Position numbers and translations under genes: made by a program
In this document: positions 1-8,441 of the stretch, in pieces
How the letters are laid out: the number at the start of each line of letters is the position of its first letter
Position numbering within the stretch: position 1 is the stretch's first letter
Source: Deltaproteobacteria bacterium
GTDB taxonomy: Bacteria; Myxococcota_A; Polyangia; Polyangiales; Houyiibacteriaceae
Length of the DNA: 32,916 nt
Direction of reading: 5' to 3'
NCBI GenBank assembly: GCA_004283055.1
Contig: SHLP01000028.1
Coordinates: 1-32,916, forward strand
The notes under the pieces: model-generated
What the model was told of the DNA's origin: nothing
What the model saw: only the letters and a program-made list of their open reading frames with translations
Databases searched by the model: none

Positions 1-62
1 GCGGTGGGTTCTCGGGTGGCGGCGGCAGCTTTGGCGGCGGGGGGTCGTCCGGAAGCTGGTGA
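1..62 (+). CDS. C-terminal end of a protein with a Gly/Ser-rich tail (TPM-domain or DUF2207-like)
   Basis: Only the last 19 codons are inside the window, with TGA at 60-62. In the frame that starts at base 3 they encode a tail made of Gly, Ser and Phe that ends in Ser-Gly-Ser-Trp. Low-complexity tails of this kind (runs of GGGG separated by FS or SF, closing in SGSW or SGGW) are typical of membrane-anchored TPM-domain (YgcG-like) and DUF2207 proteins. That is a pattern match from memory and no domain is visible here. The gene converges on the HNH gene with a gap of three bases. Any other secreted or membrane protein with a glycine-rich end is possible. Confidence 0.5.
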   Translation, partial: GGFSGGGGSFGGGGSSGSW

Positions 63-65
63 CCC

Positions 66-596
66 CTAGGGATCGCTCTCCAAACGGCCGTGCCAGTAGA
101 CCCAGTTGGCCCATGCCTCGGGTATCGAGCTCGCCGGGTCGACGCGAAATGCGACGACGGGCAGCCATTTGGGTTTGACCGGCCTGCGTCGAAGGCGAAG
201 CCCCGCCTGCCGGGGGGTGCAGTTGCCCTTCTTTTCGTTGCAGCCGTAGCAGGCCATCACGATGTTCTCCCAATTGGTCTTGCCGCCCTGGGACTTGGGG
301 ACCACGTGATCGTAGGTGAGCCCTCGAAGTCGATGGCGGACGCCGCAATACTGACACTTGAAGTCATCGCGCATCGCAACGTTGATTCGGGAGAACTTGA
401 TGGCGCGTTTGCGCCCCACGATCGTGCGAAGAAGCCGAACGACCGCTGGCATCTTGATGGTGATGCTGACCGAGCGGACGTCTTCGTCGTACTCTTCGAC
501 GACCTCGACCTTGCCATCGAAAATCATGCAGACGGCGCGCTGCCAGCTGATGATTCGGTGGGGCTGATAGCCCTGGTCTAAGACAAGGGTCCGCAT
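66..596 (-). CDS. HNH endonuclease family protein
   Basis: This 176-residue protein carries an HNH nuclease module in its second half. A first zinc knuckle (Cys81, Cys84) is followed by the Asp96-His97 of the catalytic beta-hairpin, Asn111, and a second knuckle (Cys116, Cys119) ending in Asn120. The first 75 residues form the N-terminal part seen in many stand-alone bacterial HNH proteins of this size, which open with a strand like VLDQGYQPH and carry a WQRAV motif. Such proteins are widespread in Myxococcota, Actinobacteria and Cyanobacteria. They probably nick or cut DNA, but the physiological role is unknown. It is transcribed away from tRNA-Arg, from a promoter-like element at 611-639. 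Nothing suggests a mobile intron or a restriction partner nearby. Confidence 0.85.
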   Translation of the reverse strand: MRTLVLDQGYQPHRIISWQRAVCMIFDGKVEVVEEYDEDVRSVSITIKMPAVVRLLRTIVGRKRAIKFSRINVAMRDDFKCQYCGVRHRLRGLTYDHVVPKSQGGKTNWENIVMACYGCNEKKGNCTPRQAGLRLRRRPVKPKWLPVVAFRVDPASSIPEAWANWVYWHGRLESDP

Positions 597-609
597 TCAG
601 TACGAGGAT

Positions 610-690
610 GCGTATAGCGCGAACGGGCGAAGAAGTGAACCGGATACCGGTTTTAGCTCCGTGATGTGCGACGAATCACATGCTATACGC
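610..690. promoter_or_regulatory. Divergent promoter pair for the HNH gene and tRNA-Arg
   Basis: The nonamer GCTATACGC occurs twice in outward-facing orientation: on the minus strand at 618-610, 14 bases before the HNH start codon, and on the plus strand at 682-690, just before the tRNA begins at 701. Each contains a TATACG -10-like hexamer. On the minus strand a TTCACT hexamer (639-634) sits 17 bases upstream and matches four of six bases of TTGACA. No convincing -35 is visible for the tRNA copy. The assignment rests on position and consensus only. Confidence 0.45.
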
Positions 691-700
691 CGCGACCGAA

Positions 701-774
701 GTCCTCGTAGCTCAGTAGGATAGAGCAGTGGTTTCCTAAACCGAAGGTCGGAGGTTCGAATCCTCCCGGGGACG
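701..774 (+). tRNA. tRNA-Arg (anticodon CCT)
   Basis: A complete cloverleaf can be drawn. The acceptor arms GTCCTCG and CGGGGAC pair over seven positions with one G-U. The D arm GCTC/GAGC is present, and the T arm GGAGG/CCTCC encloses TTCGAAT. The anticodon loop TTCCTAA gives anticodon CCT, which reads the AGG arginine codon. The discriminator base is G774. The 3' CCA is not encoded (CCC follows), so it would be added after transcription. A palindromic terminator-like element follows nine bases later. Confidence 0.93.
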
Positions 775-783
775 CCCCGAAAA

Positions 784-815
784 ACAAATGCGGGAGGCTA
801 GCCTCCCGCATTTGT
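784..815 (+). terminator. Perfect 32-bp palindrome downstream of tRNA-Arg, likely terminator
   Basis: Sixteen bases starting ACAAATGCGG are followed directly by their exact reverse complement. In RNA the hairpin would have a GCGGGAGG/CCTCCCGC core, and the 3' arm ends in TTTGT, preceded by an A-rich stretch on the 5' side. Its place just after tRNA-Arg suggests an intrinsic terminator, perhaps working in both directions because of its symmetry. The U-tract is short and partly paired. A protein-binding palindrome is the alternative. Confidence 0.6.
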
Positions 816-890
816 CACGGGGCTTTGCCCGTAGGCGGTTGACGCGATCGCCCGGCCTGTACTAGTTCTGGTCGACTCAGGAGCGGCTCC

Positions 891-2000
891 ATGACTGGCG
901 AAAGACGATACCCGGCCCCGCTGATTGCCGTTTCCAATCCTGCTGAGGAAGCGGACGTTGGGCGCACCAAACCGCCCACAGCCAAACGGCAGGGCACCCT
1001 GCCCGATGATCTCCTTTTTCGAAGCGACGAGGAGTCCGCTCGGCGACTTGCCCTCAAGAGCTTGGCGGCGGCGCGGACCGCCGAGCGTCGACTGGACGAT
1101 CGCAGCGACCGTGAGGCGCTGCATGATTTTCGGGTCGCGATCCGACGGCTGCGCAGCCAATTGCGCGCGTATCGGCCCCAGCTCGACAACGCCGTGCGAG
1201 CGAAGGACAGGAAGCGGCTTCGTGCCATTCAACGAGCGACAGGCGCCGGCCGCGAGGCCGAGGTAGCCCTCGAATGGCTCACGAAGCAACATGGCGACCT
1301 CGCGCCTGAGCATCTTGCAGGCCTGAACTGGCTTTCGTCCCTCATGCTCGAACGCCGCCGGACCTGTGCCGAGTCACTCGACTCGGAGCTGCGGACAAGC
1401 TTCAGGCGAACCGCCGAGAAGCTCGAAGAACGATTGGCGATCATGCGAAGCGAGCAAAACCTGCTCGCCGAACAGCCCCACGTGAGCTTTGCCCGAACGT
1501 TGGCGAACCAAGTCGAGGCGCACGGCACCGACCTCTTGGTGAATCTGGGGCAGATTGCAAGCGTCGAGCAAACCGAGCAGCTCCATCAAGCGCGGATCGT
1601 CGCCAAGCGACTGCGCTATCTCCTCGAGCCGGTTCGAGCGTATGCCGGGGAAGCTCAGCTGGTGGTGAAGAGGAGCAAGAAGCTACAGGAACTGCTTGGC
1701 GACTTGAACGATGTTCACGTGCTCATGCGTGAGATCGATCGGTCCTTTGAGGGCTCGATGCAGGAAAAGGCGAGGCGATTGCGCAACAGCGTGCGCGGAG
1801 GCGACCTCGAACGCGCGCGGCGCGAGGCATCGGTGAGCGAATGGGCGGGCCTCGTCGAGCTCTATAGTCGCCTCGAACGGGAGAGGCGTGAGCTCGTCGC
1901 AACCCTTCGCGACCGCTGGCTCGGTGGTGACCTCGATACGCTCGTCGCGCGCGCTCGTGAGCTCGCCCAAGAGCTACGCTCTGCCGATCGGCCGCGCTAA
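891..2000 (+). CDS. CHAD domain protein
   Basis: A 369-residue, strongly charged helical protein. The CHAD signature is clear at residues 76-88: His78-Asp-Phe-Arg-Val, then the basic cluster with Arg85, Arg86 and Arg88. A second, related stretch near residue 230 (LHQARIVAKRLRYL) is the internal repeat expected of the domain. CHAD domains are alpha-helical with a conserved basic surface, and in characterised members they bind inorganic polyphosphate, often at polyphosphate granules. The family is frequently linked to CYTH triphosphatases or polyphosphate kinase, but neither is in this window. The first 40 residues look disordered. The ATG is preceded by AGGAG at 879-883. Its end overlaps the convergent apt stop by four bases. 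Confidence 0.88.
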   Translation: MTGERRYPAPLIAVSNPAEEADVGRTKPPTAKRQGTLPDDLLFRSDEESARRLALKSLAAARTAERRLDDRSDREALHDFRVAIRRLRSQLRAYRPQLDNAVRAKDRKRLRAIQRATGAGREAEVALEWLTKQHGDLAPEHLAGLNWLSSLMLERRRTCAESLDSELRTSFRRTAEKLEERLAIMRSEQNLLAEQPHVSFARTLANQVEAHGTDLLVNLGQIASVEQTEQLHQARIVAKRLRYLLEPVRAYAGEAQLVVKRSKKLQELLGDLNDVHVLMREIDRSFEGSMQEKARRLRNSVRGGDLERARREASVSEWAGLVELYSRLERERRELVATLRDRWLGGDLDTLVARARELAQELRSADRPR

Positions 2001-2527
2001 TAGTCGAGGAGCGTGATGACGCGGCTTGGGGAAAGCTTTTCGGCGCCTCGGAGATCGACCAAGTTGACCAGAAAAACGAACGCCGCGACGTCTGCACCGC
2101 AGCGTTGAACGAGCTCTTTGGCGGCAAGCGCTGTGCCACCGGTGGCGATGAGGTCGTCCACAACCACGACCTGGTCGCCGCGCTCGAGGGCATCTCGGTG
2201 AATCTCGATGGCATCGCTGCCGTATTCGAGCTCGTACTCCGCTCGATGGGTTGCGGCGGGAAGCTTGCCGGGCTTTCGGACGGGAACGAAGCCGACTCCT
2301 AGCTTGTCGGCCAACGCCGCGCCGAACATGAAACCTCGTGACTCGATGCCCACGACAGCGTGCAGGACTTCTCCGTCGAACGGCTCCGCCATGAGAGCGA
2401 TACAAGCTCGGAAGGCCTCGACGTCGGCGAGGAGCGGAGTGATGTCCTTGAAGAGAATCCCCTCCGACGGGAAGTCCGGCACGTCCCGAATGCGCGAGCG
2501 CAGCAGGCTCCGGCGCTCCTCCGTCAT
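1997..2527 (-). CDS. apt: Adenine phosphoribosyltransferase
   Basis: A 176-residue cytoplasmic type I phosphoribosyltransferase that converts adenine and PRPP into AMP and pyrophosphate in purine salvage. The PRPP-binding loop VVVDDLIATGGT lies at residues 121-132. The hood region with DFPSEGILFKDIT near residue 18 and the GIESRGF motif near residue 60 are both typical of Apt. Length matches the family. The start ATG overlaps the surE stop in an ATGA, so the two are probably one transcript with coupled translation. Pairing a nucleotidase with a salvage enzyme makes a small nucleotide-recycling unit. Confidence 0.96.
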   Translation of the reverse strand: MTEERRSLLRSRIRDVPDFPSEGILFKDITPLLADVEAFRACIALMAEPFDGEVLHAVVGIESRGFMFGAALADKLGVGFVPVRKPGKLPAATHRAEYELEYGSDAIEIHRDALERGDQVVVVDDLIATGGTALAAKELVQRCGADVAAFVFLVNLVDLRGAEKLSPSRVITLLDY

Positions 2528-3288
2528 CGCTCCCCGTTGGATCCAGCGACGTACGCCGCAACCCCCAGATGGTCTGGCTGTGTCGCTTCGATGCTCAGAG
2601 GGGTGACGGAGATGTACCCTTCTTCGACCGCCTCGGTGTCCGCGCCTTGGACCGGCTCACTCGTTGCGCCGCCCGGACCGCCGATCCAGAGGTAGTGCCG
2701 GCCGCGTGGATCGTCGCGCACTTCCACGTCGTCGGAATAGAGCCGAAGCCCGAGACGAGTCGCGCGCACTCCTTGCGGTGGGACCGAAGGAAAGTTGATG
2801 TTGAGAAGAACGGCTTGGCCTGCCGGCGCCGTGGTCTGCAGGAGTTGCCTGCAAAACCGCTTGGCGTACTGGGCAGCGCCCTCCATGTCGGTCGACGAGC
2901 TTGACAAGGCGATGGAGCGCACGCCGCGAAGCGCCCCCTCGCGCGCCGCCGCGACGGTGCCGGAATAGTGCACGTCGTTGCCGAGGTTGGGCCCGTGGTT
3001 GATACCGGAGACGACCATGTCCGGCCTTCTGGGTAAGAGATCCTTCAAGAAGAAGGCCACATACACACAATCTGCGGGGGTACCGTTCACCGCCCAGACA
3101 TGCTCCTCGACCTCATGAAACCGAAGCGGATGATGGAGCGTGATCGAATGGCTCTTCGCGCTCTGCTCGGTCTGTGGCGCTACGGTGTACACGTCGGCAA
3201 ATGCGGCCAAGGCGGTTCGCAGCGCGAGGATACCAGGCGCGTCGACCCCATCGTCGTTGGAAACCAAGAGGAGTGGGCGGTCGGACAT
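2524..3288 (-). CDS. surE: 5'/3'-nucleotidase SurE
   Basis: A 254-residue survival protein SurE, a metal-dependent nucleotidase that removes phosphate from nucleoside 5'- or 3'-monophosphates. The N-terminal metal-binding signature is intact: SNDDGVDAPG with Asn11, Asp12 and Asp13. The later VSGINHGPNLGNDVHYSGTV segment, near residue 95, supplies the family Ser/Asn/Gly motif. In many proteobacteria surE sits beside pcm or rpoS; here it sits between tRNA-Pro and apt. It overlaps apt by four bases. The ATG at 3288 is directly followed by the conserved strand, so the start is safe. Confidence 0.95.
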   Translation of the reverse strand: MSDRPLLLVSNDDGVDAPGILALRTALAAFADVYTVAPQTEQSAKSHSITLHHPLRFHEVEEHVWAVNGTPADCVYVAFFLKDLLPRRPDMVVSGINHGPNLGNDVHYSGTVAAAREGALRGVRSIALSSSSTDMEGAAQYAKRFCRQLLQTTAPAGQAVLLNINFPSVPPQGVRATRLGLRLYSDDVEVRDDPRGRHYLWIGGPGGATSEPVQGADTEAVEEGYISVTPLSIEATQPDHLGVAAYVAGSNGER

Positions 3289-3371
3289 GCGTTGGACGAC
3301 CTATCGCGGAAGGGCGGTGGGAGCAACGGGATTGGCTTGCCGAGATGTCCGCCGTGAGTCCGTGAATTGAG

Positions 3372-3397
3372 GGAGGGCCGGCGGGCTTTCGCCCTCC
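3372..3397 (-). terminator. Stem-loop between tRNA-Pro and surE
   Basis: GGAGGGC (3372-3378) pairs with GCCCTCC (3391-3397). An alternative inner fold closes GGGC over TTTC with GCCC. It lies 10 bases downstream of the tRNA-Pro 3' end on the minus strand, where a processing or termination signal is expected. There is no T-run, so intrinsic termination is doubtful. Confidence 0.3.
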
Positions 3398-3407
3398 GGT
3401 CCGCCAT

Positions 3408-3484
<77 letters not shown>

Positions 3485-3572
3485 TCCAACCTCTCTACGA
3501 GAGGCAGCGGACTCTAACCCAGGGTGCCTGGAACGCAAACCAAAGCCCGCCCAAAGCGCCGAAAAGGCGGGT

Positions 3573-4028
3573 TCAGGCCTCTGGACCGCGCTTGACCGAA
3601 ACCGGGACCACTTGGTGCACCGTGACCTGGAGCGGCGCCGCTTGAGCCGGCTGGCTTTCCGCTCCGGAAAAGTCGTCGAGCAACTCAGACAGCTGCTGGC
3701 GTAAACCGAGGAGCTCGGCACGCAATGCGACTTCGCGCTGCGCGCGGGGCTCGGGAGGGCTGCTGCGCTGATGGCGACCCAGATCGCGGATGCGCTTGCG
3801 GGCTCCGGGAATCGTGTAGCCCTCGTCATGAAGGAGCTGGCGAATGAGCATGGCGAGCTCGACGTCCTTGCGGCTGTACTGCCGATGGGCACCGCGTGTC
3901 TTTTTTGGACGCAGCGCGGGGAACTCGGTTTCCCAGTATCGAAGCGCGTGAGGCTTCACGCCCACGATGTCTGCGACTTCGCCAATCTTGAAGAACAACT
4001 TATCAGGCAGTTGGGTGCGCCGTGTCAT
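3573..4028 (-). CDS. MerR-family transcriptional regulator
   Basis: A 151-residue regulator. The winged helix-turn-helix of the MerR family occupies about residues 12-80: [22 protein letters not shown] opens it, and the wing contains [12 protein letters not shown]. After residue 90 the protein is low in motifs, with no cysteine or histidine set like those of metal-sensing members, so the effector is unknown. The C-terminal 40 residues may form a short coiled coil for dimerisation, followed by an Ala/Pro-rich tail. It follows ihfA by eight bases. A MerR gene at this place after pheT-ihfA is common in Myxococcota and other proteobacteria, which suggests a housekeeping role. Confidence 0.85.
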   Translation of the reverse strand: MTRRTQLPDKLFFKIGEVADIVGVKPHALRYWETEFPALRPKKTRGAHRQYSRKDVELAMLIRQLLHDEGYTIPGARKRIRDLGRHQRSSPPEPRAQREVALRAELLGLRQQLSELLDDFSGAESQPAQAAPLQVTVHQVVPVSVKRGPEA

Positions 4029-4036
4029 GGTCTTGC

Positions 4037-4357
4037 TCAGATGTCTTCCGTCGAGCTCGCGCCGTGTTCGTCGGTGCGATGCGGGTTCAGCACGGTTTTG
4101 AGGACTTGACTGGGCTTGAAGGTCAACACGCGCCGCGCGCTGATAGGAATCGGAGCGCCAGTCTGCGGGTTTCGACCGATGCGCTCTTTTTTCTTTCGGA
4201 CCACGAAATTTCCGAACCCGGAGATCTTTATTTTCTCTCCCTCGGCCAACACGTCTTTCATCGTGTCAAAGACCGCCTCGACGACCTCCGCCGCTTCCTT
4301 CTTCGAGAAGCCCCCAACCTTCTCGTAGACGGCATCAATGATTTCCGCTTTTGTCAT
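4037..4357 (-). CDS. ihfA: Integration host factor subunit alpha
   Basis: A 106-residue HU/IHF-family DNA-bending protein. The conserved features are present: an N-terminal helical pair starting [13 protein letters not shown], the [14 protein letters not shown] beta-arm base, and GRNPQTG with the intercalating proline at the arm tip. The ATG at 4357 is chosen because the family begins here and a GGGAGGA ribosome-binding site lies nine bases upstream; the frame stays open for another 36 codons, but these encode no family sequence. The C-terminal 15 residues ([14 protein letters not shown]) are an acidic tail beyond the usual end. IhfA normally pairs with IhfB, which is not in this window. Its position after pheT is conserved in proteobacteria. 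Confidence 0.93.
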   Translation of the reverse strand: MTKAEIIDAVYEKVGGFSKKEAAEVVEAVFDTMKDVLAEGEKIKISGFGNFVVRKKKERIGRNPQTGAPIPISARRVLTFKPSQVLKTVLNPHRTDEHGASSTEDI

Positions 4358-4480
4358 TCGGTCTGTTCCTCCCAGAGGCCCGGTATGGCGGAGAGAAGCA
4401 CAAATCGGTTTGAATCTCAAGGGTTTGGCGCGGCCTCGCCGATGGAAAGGTGCGTATTCCCTCACATCGTGAGATACGGC

Positions 4481-6961
4481 CTATCGGATGGTCGCTTCGA
4501 AGCGATCGCCGGCCAGCTTGGCGAGCGAGGCGTGAACTTTGTCCACGCGCTTATCGGTGAGTGTTCCCTCGGGATCGCGGTAAGTCACGCGGAACGCGAG
4601 GCTGCGGTGTCCGTCCGGCATCTGGTCACCGCGATAGAGGTCGAACAGACGAACCGACTCCGCCAGGCCTTTCGCTGCGTCTCGAAGCGCGTCGGCTATC
4701 TCGCCGGCGCTGAACTCGTCGCGAACCAGCATCGCGATGTCGCGTGTCACCGCCGGATACTTCGGAAGGCCACGAGCCTGCATCGGTCCTAGCTCCTCCG
4801 ATAGAGCGTAAAGAAGCTCAACGTCTAGCTCGGCGTAGATGACGCGGCCGACGAGCTCGAGATCGTCCCCGACGTCCGGATGTATTTCCCCTACGAAGCC
4901 GATGGGCCGAGAGGCGAGAGTAACGATCGCAGAGCGCTTTGGATGCAAGAAGCTCGGGACTTCGCCGATTGTGAGCTTAGGCGCCCGACCGAACGCGCGC
5001 GATAGGATCGCTTGGATGACGCCCTTGCCGTCGTACAGATCAAAGGATTGCTCGCCGCCGATCCAGCCCGCGTGCTCACCGGCAAGGGTAATGGCAAGCA
5101 CGCTGCTCTCGCGGGGAAGGGTTTCGTTCGTCGGTCGGAACGTCCGCGCAAGCTCGAAAAGCCTCACTTCGGTCGCACCGCGACGCTGCGCGCGTGTCGC
5201 CGCTGCGGTGAGCCCAGGCAGGAGCGACGTCCGCATTACGGAGCGCTCTTCGGAAAGCGGGTTTGCAAGTGGGACCGCATCGGTCGACACCCTGGCCTTC
5301 CGAAGGTCATCGATCGACACAAACCCGTAATTTACGGCCTCATAAAGCCCTGAGGCCATCGCCGCCTCACGCAGGCGGTCAACGAATTTGAGGAGGCCCG
5401 ATGTCCCGGCTTCAGACGGGTGGACGCGCGGGACGGCCGTTGGAATCTCTTCGTAGCCGCGCACGCGCGCGACCTCTTCGATCAGGTCGACTTCACGCCT
5501 GAGGTCTGGTCTCCAGCTCGGCACTTCTGCGATGAGCGCCTCATCTCCTTCTGGCGCGACTCGGCAGCCAAGGGACTCGAGGATGTCGAAACTTTCCTCT
5601 TTTGATACCGGCGTACCTAGAAGCTGGGCCGCGCGAGCCGGTCGAAAACGGATAGACGTTTGCTCGATGGGCTTCGCGATGCGATCGATCGCGGTCGTCG
5701 CTGCGGCTCCAGCACCGAGCTCGGCGATGAGGGAAGACGCACTTGCAAGAACGCGTGGCACCGCTCCCGGATCGACGCCTCGCTCGAAGCGATGACTCGA
5801 GTCGGTGTGCAGACCTAAACGCCGTGAAGTACGGCGAATCGAGCGCGGATTGAAGTATGCACATTCGATGAGGACATCGCTGGTCTCATCGCGAATCTCG
5901 GTATCGCGGCCGCCCATGACGCCGGCGACGGCGACGGGACCGTTCGCATCGCAGATCAGGAGGTCGTCCTCGGTGAACCTGCGCTCGACTTCATCGAGAG
6001 TCGCCATCTTCTCGCCCTCGGCCGCGCGCCGGACGACGACCTTGGGCCCAGCGAGGCGTGCGAGGTCGAAGGCGTGAATCGGGTGCCCCCACTCGAGCAG
6101 AATCAGGTTGGTGGCATCGACGACGTTCGAGAGCGCCCGAAGCCCGAGATTGTGAAGCCGGTAGCGGAGCCAAAACGGCGAAGGCGCGATTCTGACCCCC
6201 GAGACGAGCGCAGCGCCGTACCTGGGACAACGATCGCCGTCCGCAATTTCGAGAGAAATCGCAGGGAGCTTGGGCGTGTCGACCGCTTCGCTCTCGTTGT
6301 CCCATAGCGGCGCGAGCTTGCTCGTTGGCTCTCCTGCTTGGAACGCACCCGCCGCGGCGAACGAACGGCGCGGCCCAGCGGCCTTGCGGGGCTTGAAGCC
6401 CTGTCCGAAAAGCACACCGAGCTCCCTCGCGATCCCCACGTGTCCGAGGCAATCCGGGCGGTTCGGCGTGAGGCCGATGTCCAGAATCACATCGTGCAGG
6501 TCGAGAGCGTCCGCCACGCTCGTGCCTGGAAGAGCGTCGGTCCCGGGGTCTACGACGAAGATCCCGGCCGCATCGGTGCCGATCTCCAGCTCTGCCTCGC
6601 TGCAGATCATCCCGTTGGACTCGACGCCGGCGATCTTGCGCAGGCCGATTTCCATCCCATTGGGCAGAACGGCGCCAGCGCGGGCAAACAGGACTCGGCC
6701 GCCCGGCTCCGGCACATTGGGTGCGCCACAGATGACCTGCAGCTCGTCTTCTCCGTCGAAGACGGTGACGAGGGTCAGCTTGTCTCTCTTGGGATGCGGG
6801 CTCTTGGCGCGAATCTCGGCGATGACCACGCCGGCGAGGTTCGCGCCCTTCTCTTCGATCGCTTCGACCTCGAGACCGGCGAGTGAAAGGCGACGAGCAA
6901 CTTCGGCAACATCCGCATCGACGGGGCAGAGCTCTTGCAACCAACGAAATGAAACCAGCAT
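4481..6961 (-). CDS. pheT: Phenylalanine--tRNA ligase beta subunit
   Basis: An 826-residue beta chain of the heterotetrameric class II enzyme that charges tRNA-Phe. Domains in order are the N-terminal region beginning with MLVSFRWLQELCPVD, an EMAP-like tRNA-binding OB fold (about residues 40-150, with VICGAPNV), the B3/B4 editing module (centre, including WVxH-like GHPIHAFD), the B5 domain, the catalytic-like core, and a C-terminal anticodon-binding FDX-ACB domain ending in DRFEATIR. The ATG at 6961 has AGGAAGAG just upstream and is eight bases past the pheS stop. The frame is open for 86 more codons upstream, but they read over pheS and are not family sequence. Length is normal. Confidence 0.96.
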   Translation of the reverse strand: MLVSFRWLQELCPVDADVAEVARRLSLAGLEVEAIEEKGANLAGVVIAEIRAKSPHPKRDKLTLVTVFDGEDELQVICGAPNVPEPGGRVLFARAGAVLPNGMEIGLRKIAGVESNGMICSEAELEIGTDAAGIFVVDPGTDALPGTSVADALDLHDVILDIGLTPNRPDCLGHVGIARELGVLFGQGFKPRKAAGPRRSFAAAGAFQAGEPTSKLAPLWDNESEAVDTPKLPAISLEIADGDRCPRYGAALVSGVRIAPSPFWLRYRLHNLGLRALSNVVDATNLILLEWGHPIHAFDLARLAGPKVVVRRAAEGEKMATLDEVERRFTEDDLLICDANGPVAVAGVMGGRDTEIRDETSDVLIECAYFNPRSIRRTSRRLGLHTDSSHRFERGVDPGAVPRVLASASSLIAELGAGAAATTAIDRIAKPIEQTSIRFRPARAAQLLGTPVSKEESFDILESLGCRVAPEGDEALIAEVPSWRPDLRREVDLIEEVARVRGYEEIPTAVPRVHPSEAGTSGLLKFVDRLREAAMASGLYEAVNYGFVSIDDLRKARVSTDAVPLANPLSEERSVMRTSLLPGLTAAATRAQRRGATEVRLFELARTFRPTNETLPRESSVLAITLAGEHAGWIGGEQSFDLYDGKGVIQAILSRAFGRAPKLTIGEVPSFLHPKRSAIVTLASRPIGFVGEIHPDVGDDLELVGRVIYAELDVELLYALSEELGPMQARGLPKYPAVTRDIAMLVRDEFSAGEIADALRDAAKGLAESVRLFDLYRGDQMPDGHRSLAFRVTYRDPEGTLTDKRVDKVHASLAKLAGDRFEATIR

Positions 6962-6969
6962 CACTCTTC

Positions 6970-8058
6970 CTAAAACTGTGACAAGAACCGGACGTCGTTC
7001 TCGTAGAGGAGCTTGATGTTGGGGATCGCGTACTTGAGCATGGCGATCCGGTCGAGGCCCATGCCGAACGCGAAGCCGGTGTACTTCTCCGGGTCGTAGC
7101 CGACGTTTTCGAACACGACCGGATGAATCATCCCGCAGCCGAGGATCTCCATCCATCCAGTACCCTTGCAGACCCGACACAGGGCGGTGCGCTCTCGGTC
7201 GCCCTCCCACGCTCGGCAAAAGACGCAGCTCATGTCGACCTCCCCACCGGGCTCGACGAAAGGGAAGTAGCTTGCGCGAAAGCGAAGCGCGACGTGTTCG
7301 TCGAAGAGGCGACGCAGGAAGAGAGTGAGTACCCCCTTGAGCTCGGCGAAGGTGACGTCTTCGTCGACGAGGAAGCCTTCGAGCTGAAAGAACATGGGCG
7401 AATGCGTGGCATCATCGTCACGACGATAGACGGCGCCGGGCGATACGATCGCGAGCGGTGGCTTGCGCTTCATCATCTCTCGAATTTGGATCGTCGAGGT
7501 TTGCGTTCGAAGTAGAACGCTTTCGGAGTCGACGCTGCCGGCAGCACCGATGAAGAACGTGTCTTGTTCATCCGTCGCGGGATGATCCGGCGGGAATCCG
7601 AGCTTGTCGAAGCAGTTCTCGTACAACTCGACCTCGGGGCCGTCGGCGATGTCGAACCCAAGCGACACGAATATCTCGAGCACTTCGTTCCGAATTCGCG
7701 TGATCGGATGGAGCCTGCCGGGCATCTGCCAGCGACCCGGCAGCGTCACATCGAGCGGCGGACCGGTGAGCTCCGCTTCGCGCGCGCCGCGGAAGATGGT
7801 TTGAAGGGCCTCCTCGAACGTCGATTGGATCTCTTGCTTGAGCGCGTTGGCCGCCTGACCGAGCTGGCGCCGCTGCTCAGCAGGGAGCTTCGGCATGAGC
7901 TTGAGGAGTTTGGTGAGCTCGCCCTGGGGTCCGACGTAGCGACCGTTGATCAGGCGAAGCTCGGGTTCGCTTCGCGCAGCGCGCAGCGCTTCAGCGTAGG
8001 CGCCACGGATTTCGGCAAGCCCGGTCTCGAATGTCTGAACCGCATCAGGCTCTGCCAT
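6970..8058 (-). CDS. pheS: Phenylalanine--tRNA ligase alpha subunit
   Basis: A 362-residue catalytic alpha chain. An N-terminal coiled coil that contacts tRNA (about residues 5-95) precedes the class II core with HPITRIRNEVLEIF, the RTQTSTIQIREM motif 2 region, and the C-terminal GMGLDRIAMLKY motif 3 that binds ATP. A CxxC pair (CRACK... in the CVFC and CRVC stretches) falls in a short insertion before GCGMIHPVVF and could bind zinc. The start at 8058 (MAEPDA) follows AGGA and is 17 bases after rplT. It is transcribed with rplT and pheT. In E. coli this operon is attenuated by phenylalanine supply; no leader peptide is visible here. Confidence 0.96.
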   Translation of the reverse strand: MAEPDAVQTFETGLAEIRGAYAEALRAARSEPELRLINGRYVGPQGELTKLLKLMPKLPAEQRRQLGQAANALKQEIQSTFEEALQTIFRGAREAELTGPPLDVTLPGRWQMPGRLHPITRIRNEVLEIFVSLGFDIADGPEVELYENCFDKLGFPPDHPATDEQDTFFIGAAGSVDSESVLLRTQTSTIQIREMMKRKPPLAIVSPGAVYRRDDDATHSPMFFQLEGFLVDEDVTFAELKGVLTLFLRRLFDEHVALRFRASYFPFVEPGGEVDMSCVFCRAWEGDRERTALCRVCKGTGWMEILGCGMIHPVVFENVGYDPEKYTGFAFGMGLDRIAMLKYAIPNIKLLYENDVRFLSQF

Positions 8059-8075
8059 GGCGCGTCCTGACGGTG

Positions 8076-8420
8076 TTAGTCGATGGCTTCGACGACGGCT
8101 TTGAACCCGCCCGGATCGGAGTACGCAATCTCGGCGAGGACCTTGCGGTCGAGCGCGATGTTGGAGCGCTTGAGGCCCGAAATGAACTGGCTGTAGTTGA
8201 TGCCGTTGCTGCGTGCCGCGGCGTTGATTCGCGAGATCCAAAGGCGTCGGTATTCACGCTTCCTGGTGCGACGATGCTTGTAGGCATCTTGCCAGGCGTT
8301 GTGGACCTGTTCGATCGCAACGTGGAACGCTTTGCGTCGCGCTCCGTAATAGCCTTTGGCGTGCTTGAGCACACGATTGCGGCGGCGTCGGGCTTTGAAG
8401 CCTCGTCTGACTCTGGGCAT
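8076..8420 (-). CDS. rplT: 50S ribosomal protein L20
   Basis: A 114-residue basic protein of the large subunit that binds 23S rRNA early in assembly and, in E. coli, represses its own operon. The family opening MPRVRRGFKARRRRNRVLK and the later RRLWISRINAA and YSQFISGLK segments are clear. Length is normal. GGAGAAC precedes the ATG. It follows rpmI by 21 bases, the standard pairing. Confidence 0.98.
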   Translation of the reverse strand: MPRVRRGFKARRRRNRVLKHAKGYYGARRKAFHVAIEQVHNAWQDAYKHRRTRKREYRRLWISRINAAARSNGINYSQFISGLKRSNIALDRKVLAEIAYSDPGGFKAVVEAID

Positions 8421-8441
8421 GGGGCGTTCTCCTTCGAAGTC

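Noticed and set aside
701-815. Integration site (att) of a genomic island at tRNA-Arg
   Set aside because: No integrase, no duplicated tRNA 3' end and no change in gene character is seen downstream.
4022-4792. A 256-codon plus-strand open frame opposite ihfA and the end of pheT
   Set aside because: It is antisense to two firm genes and has no family features.
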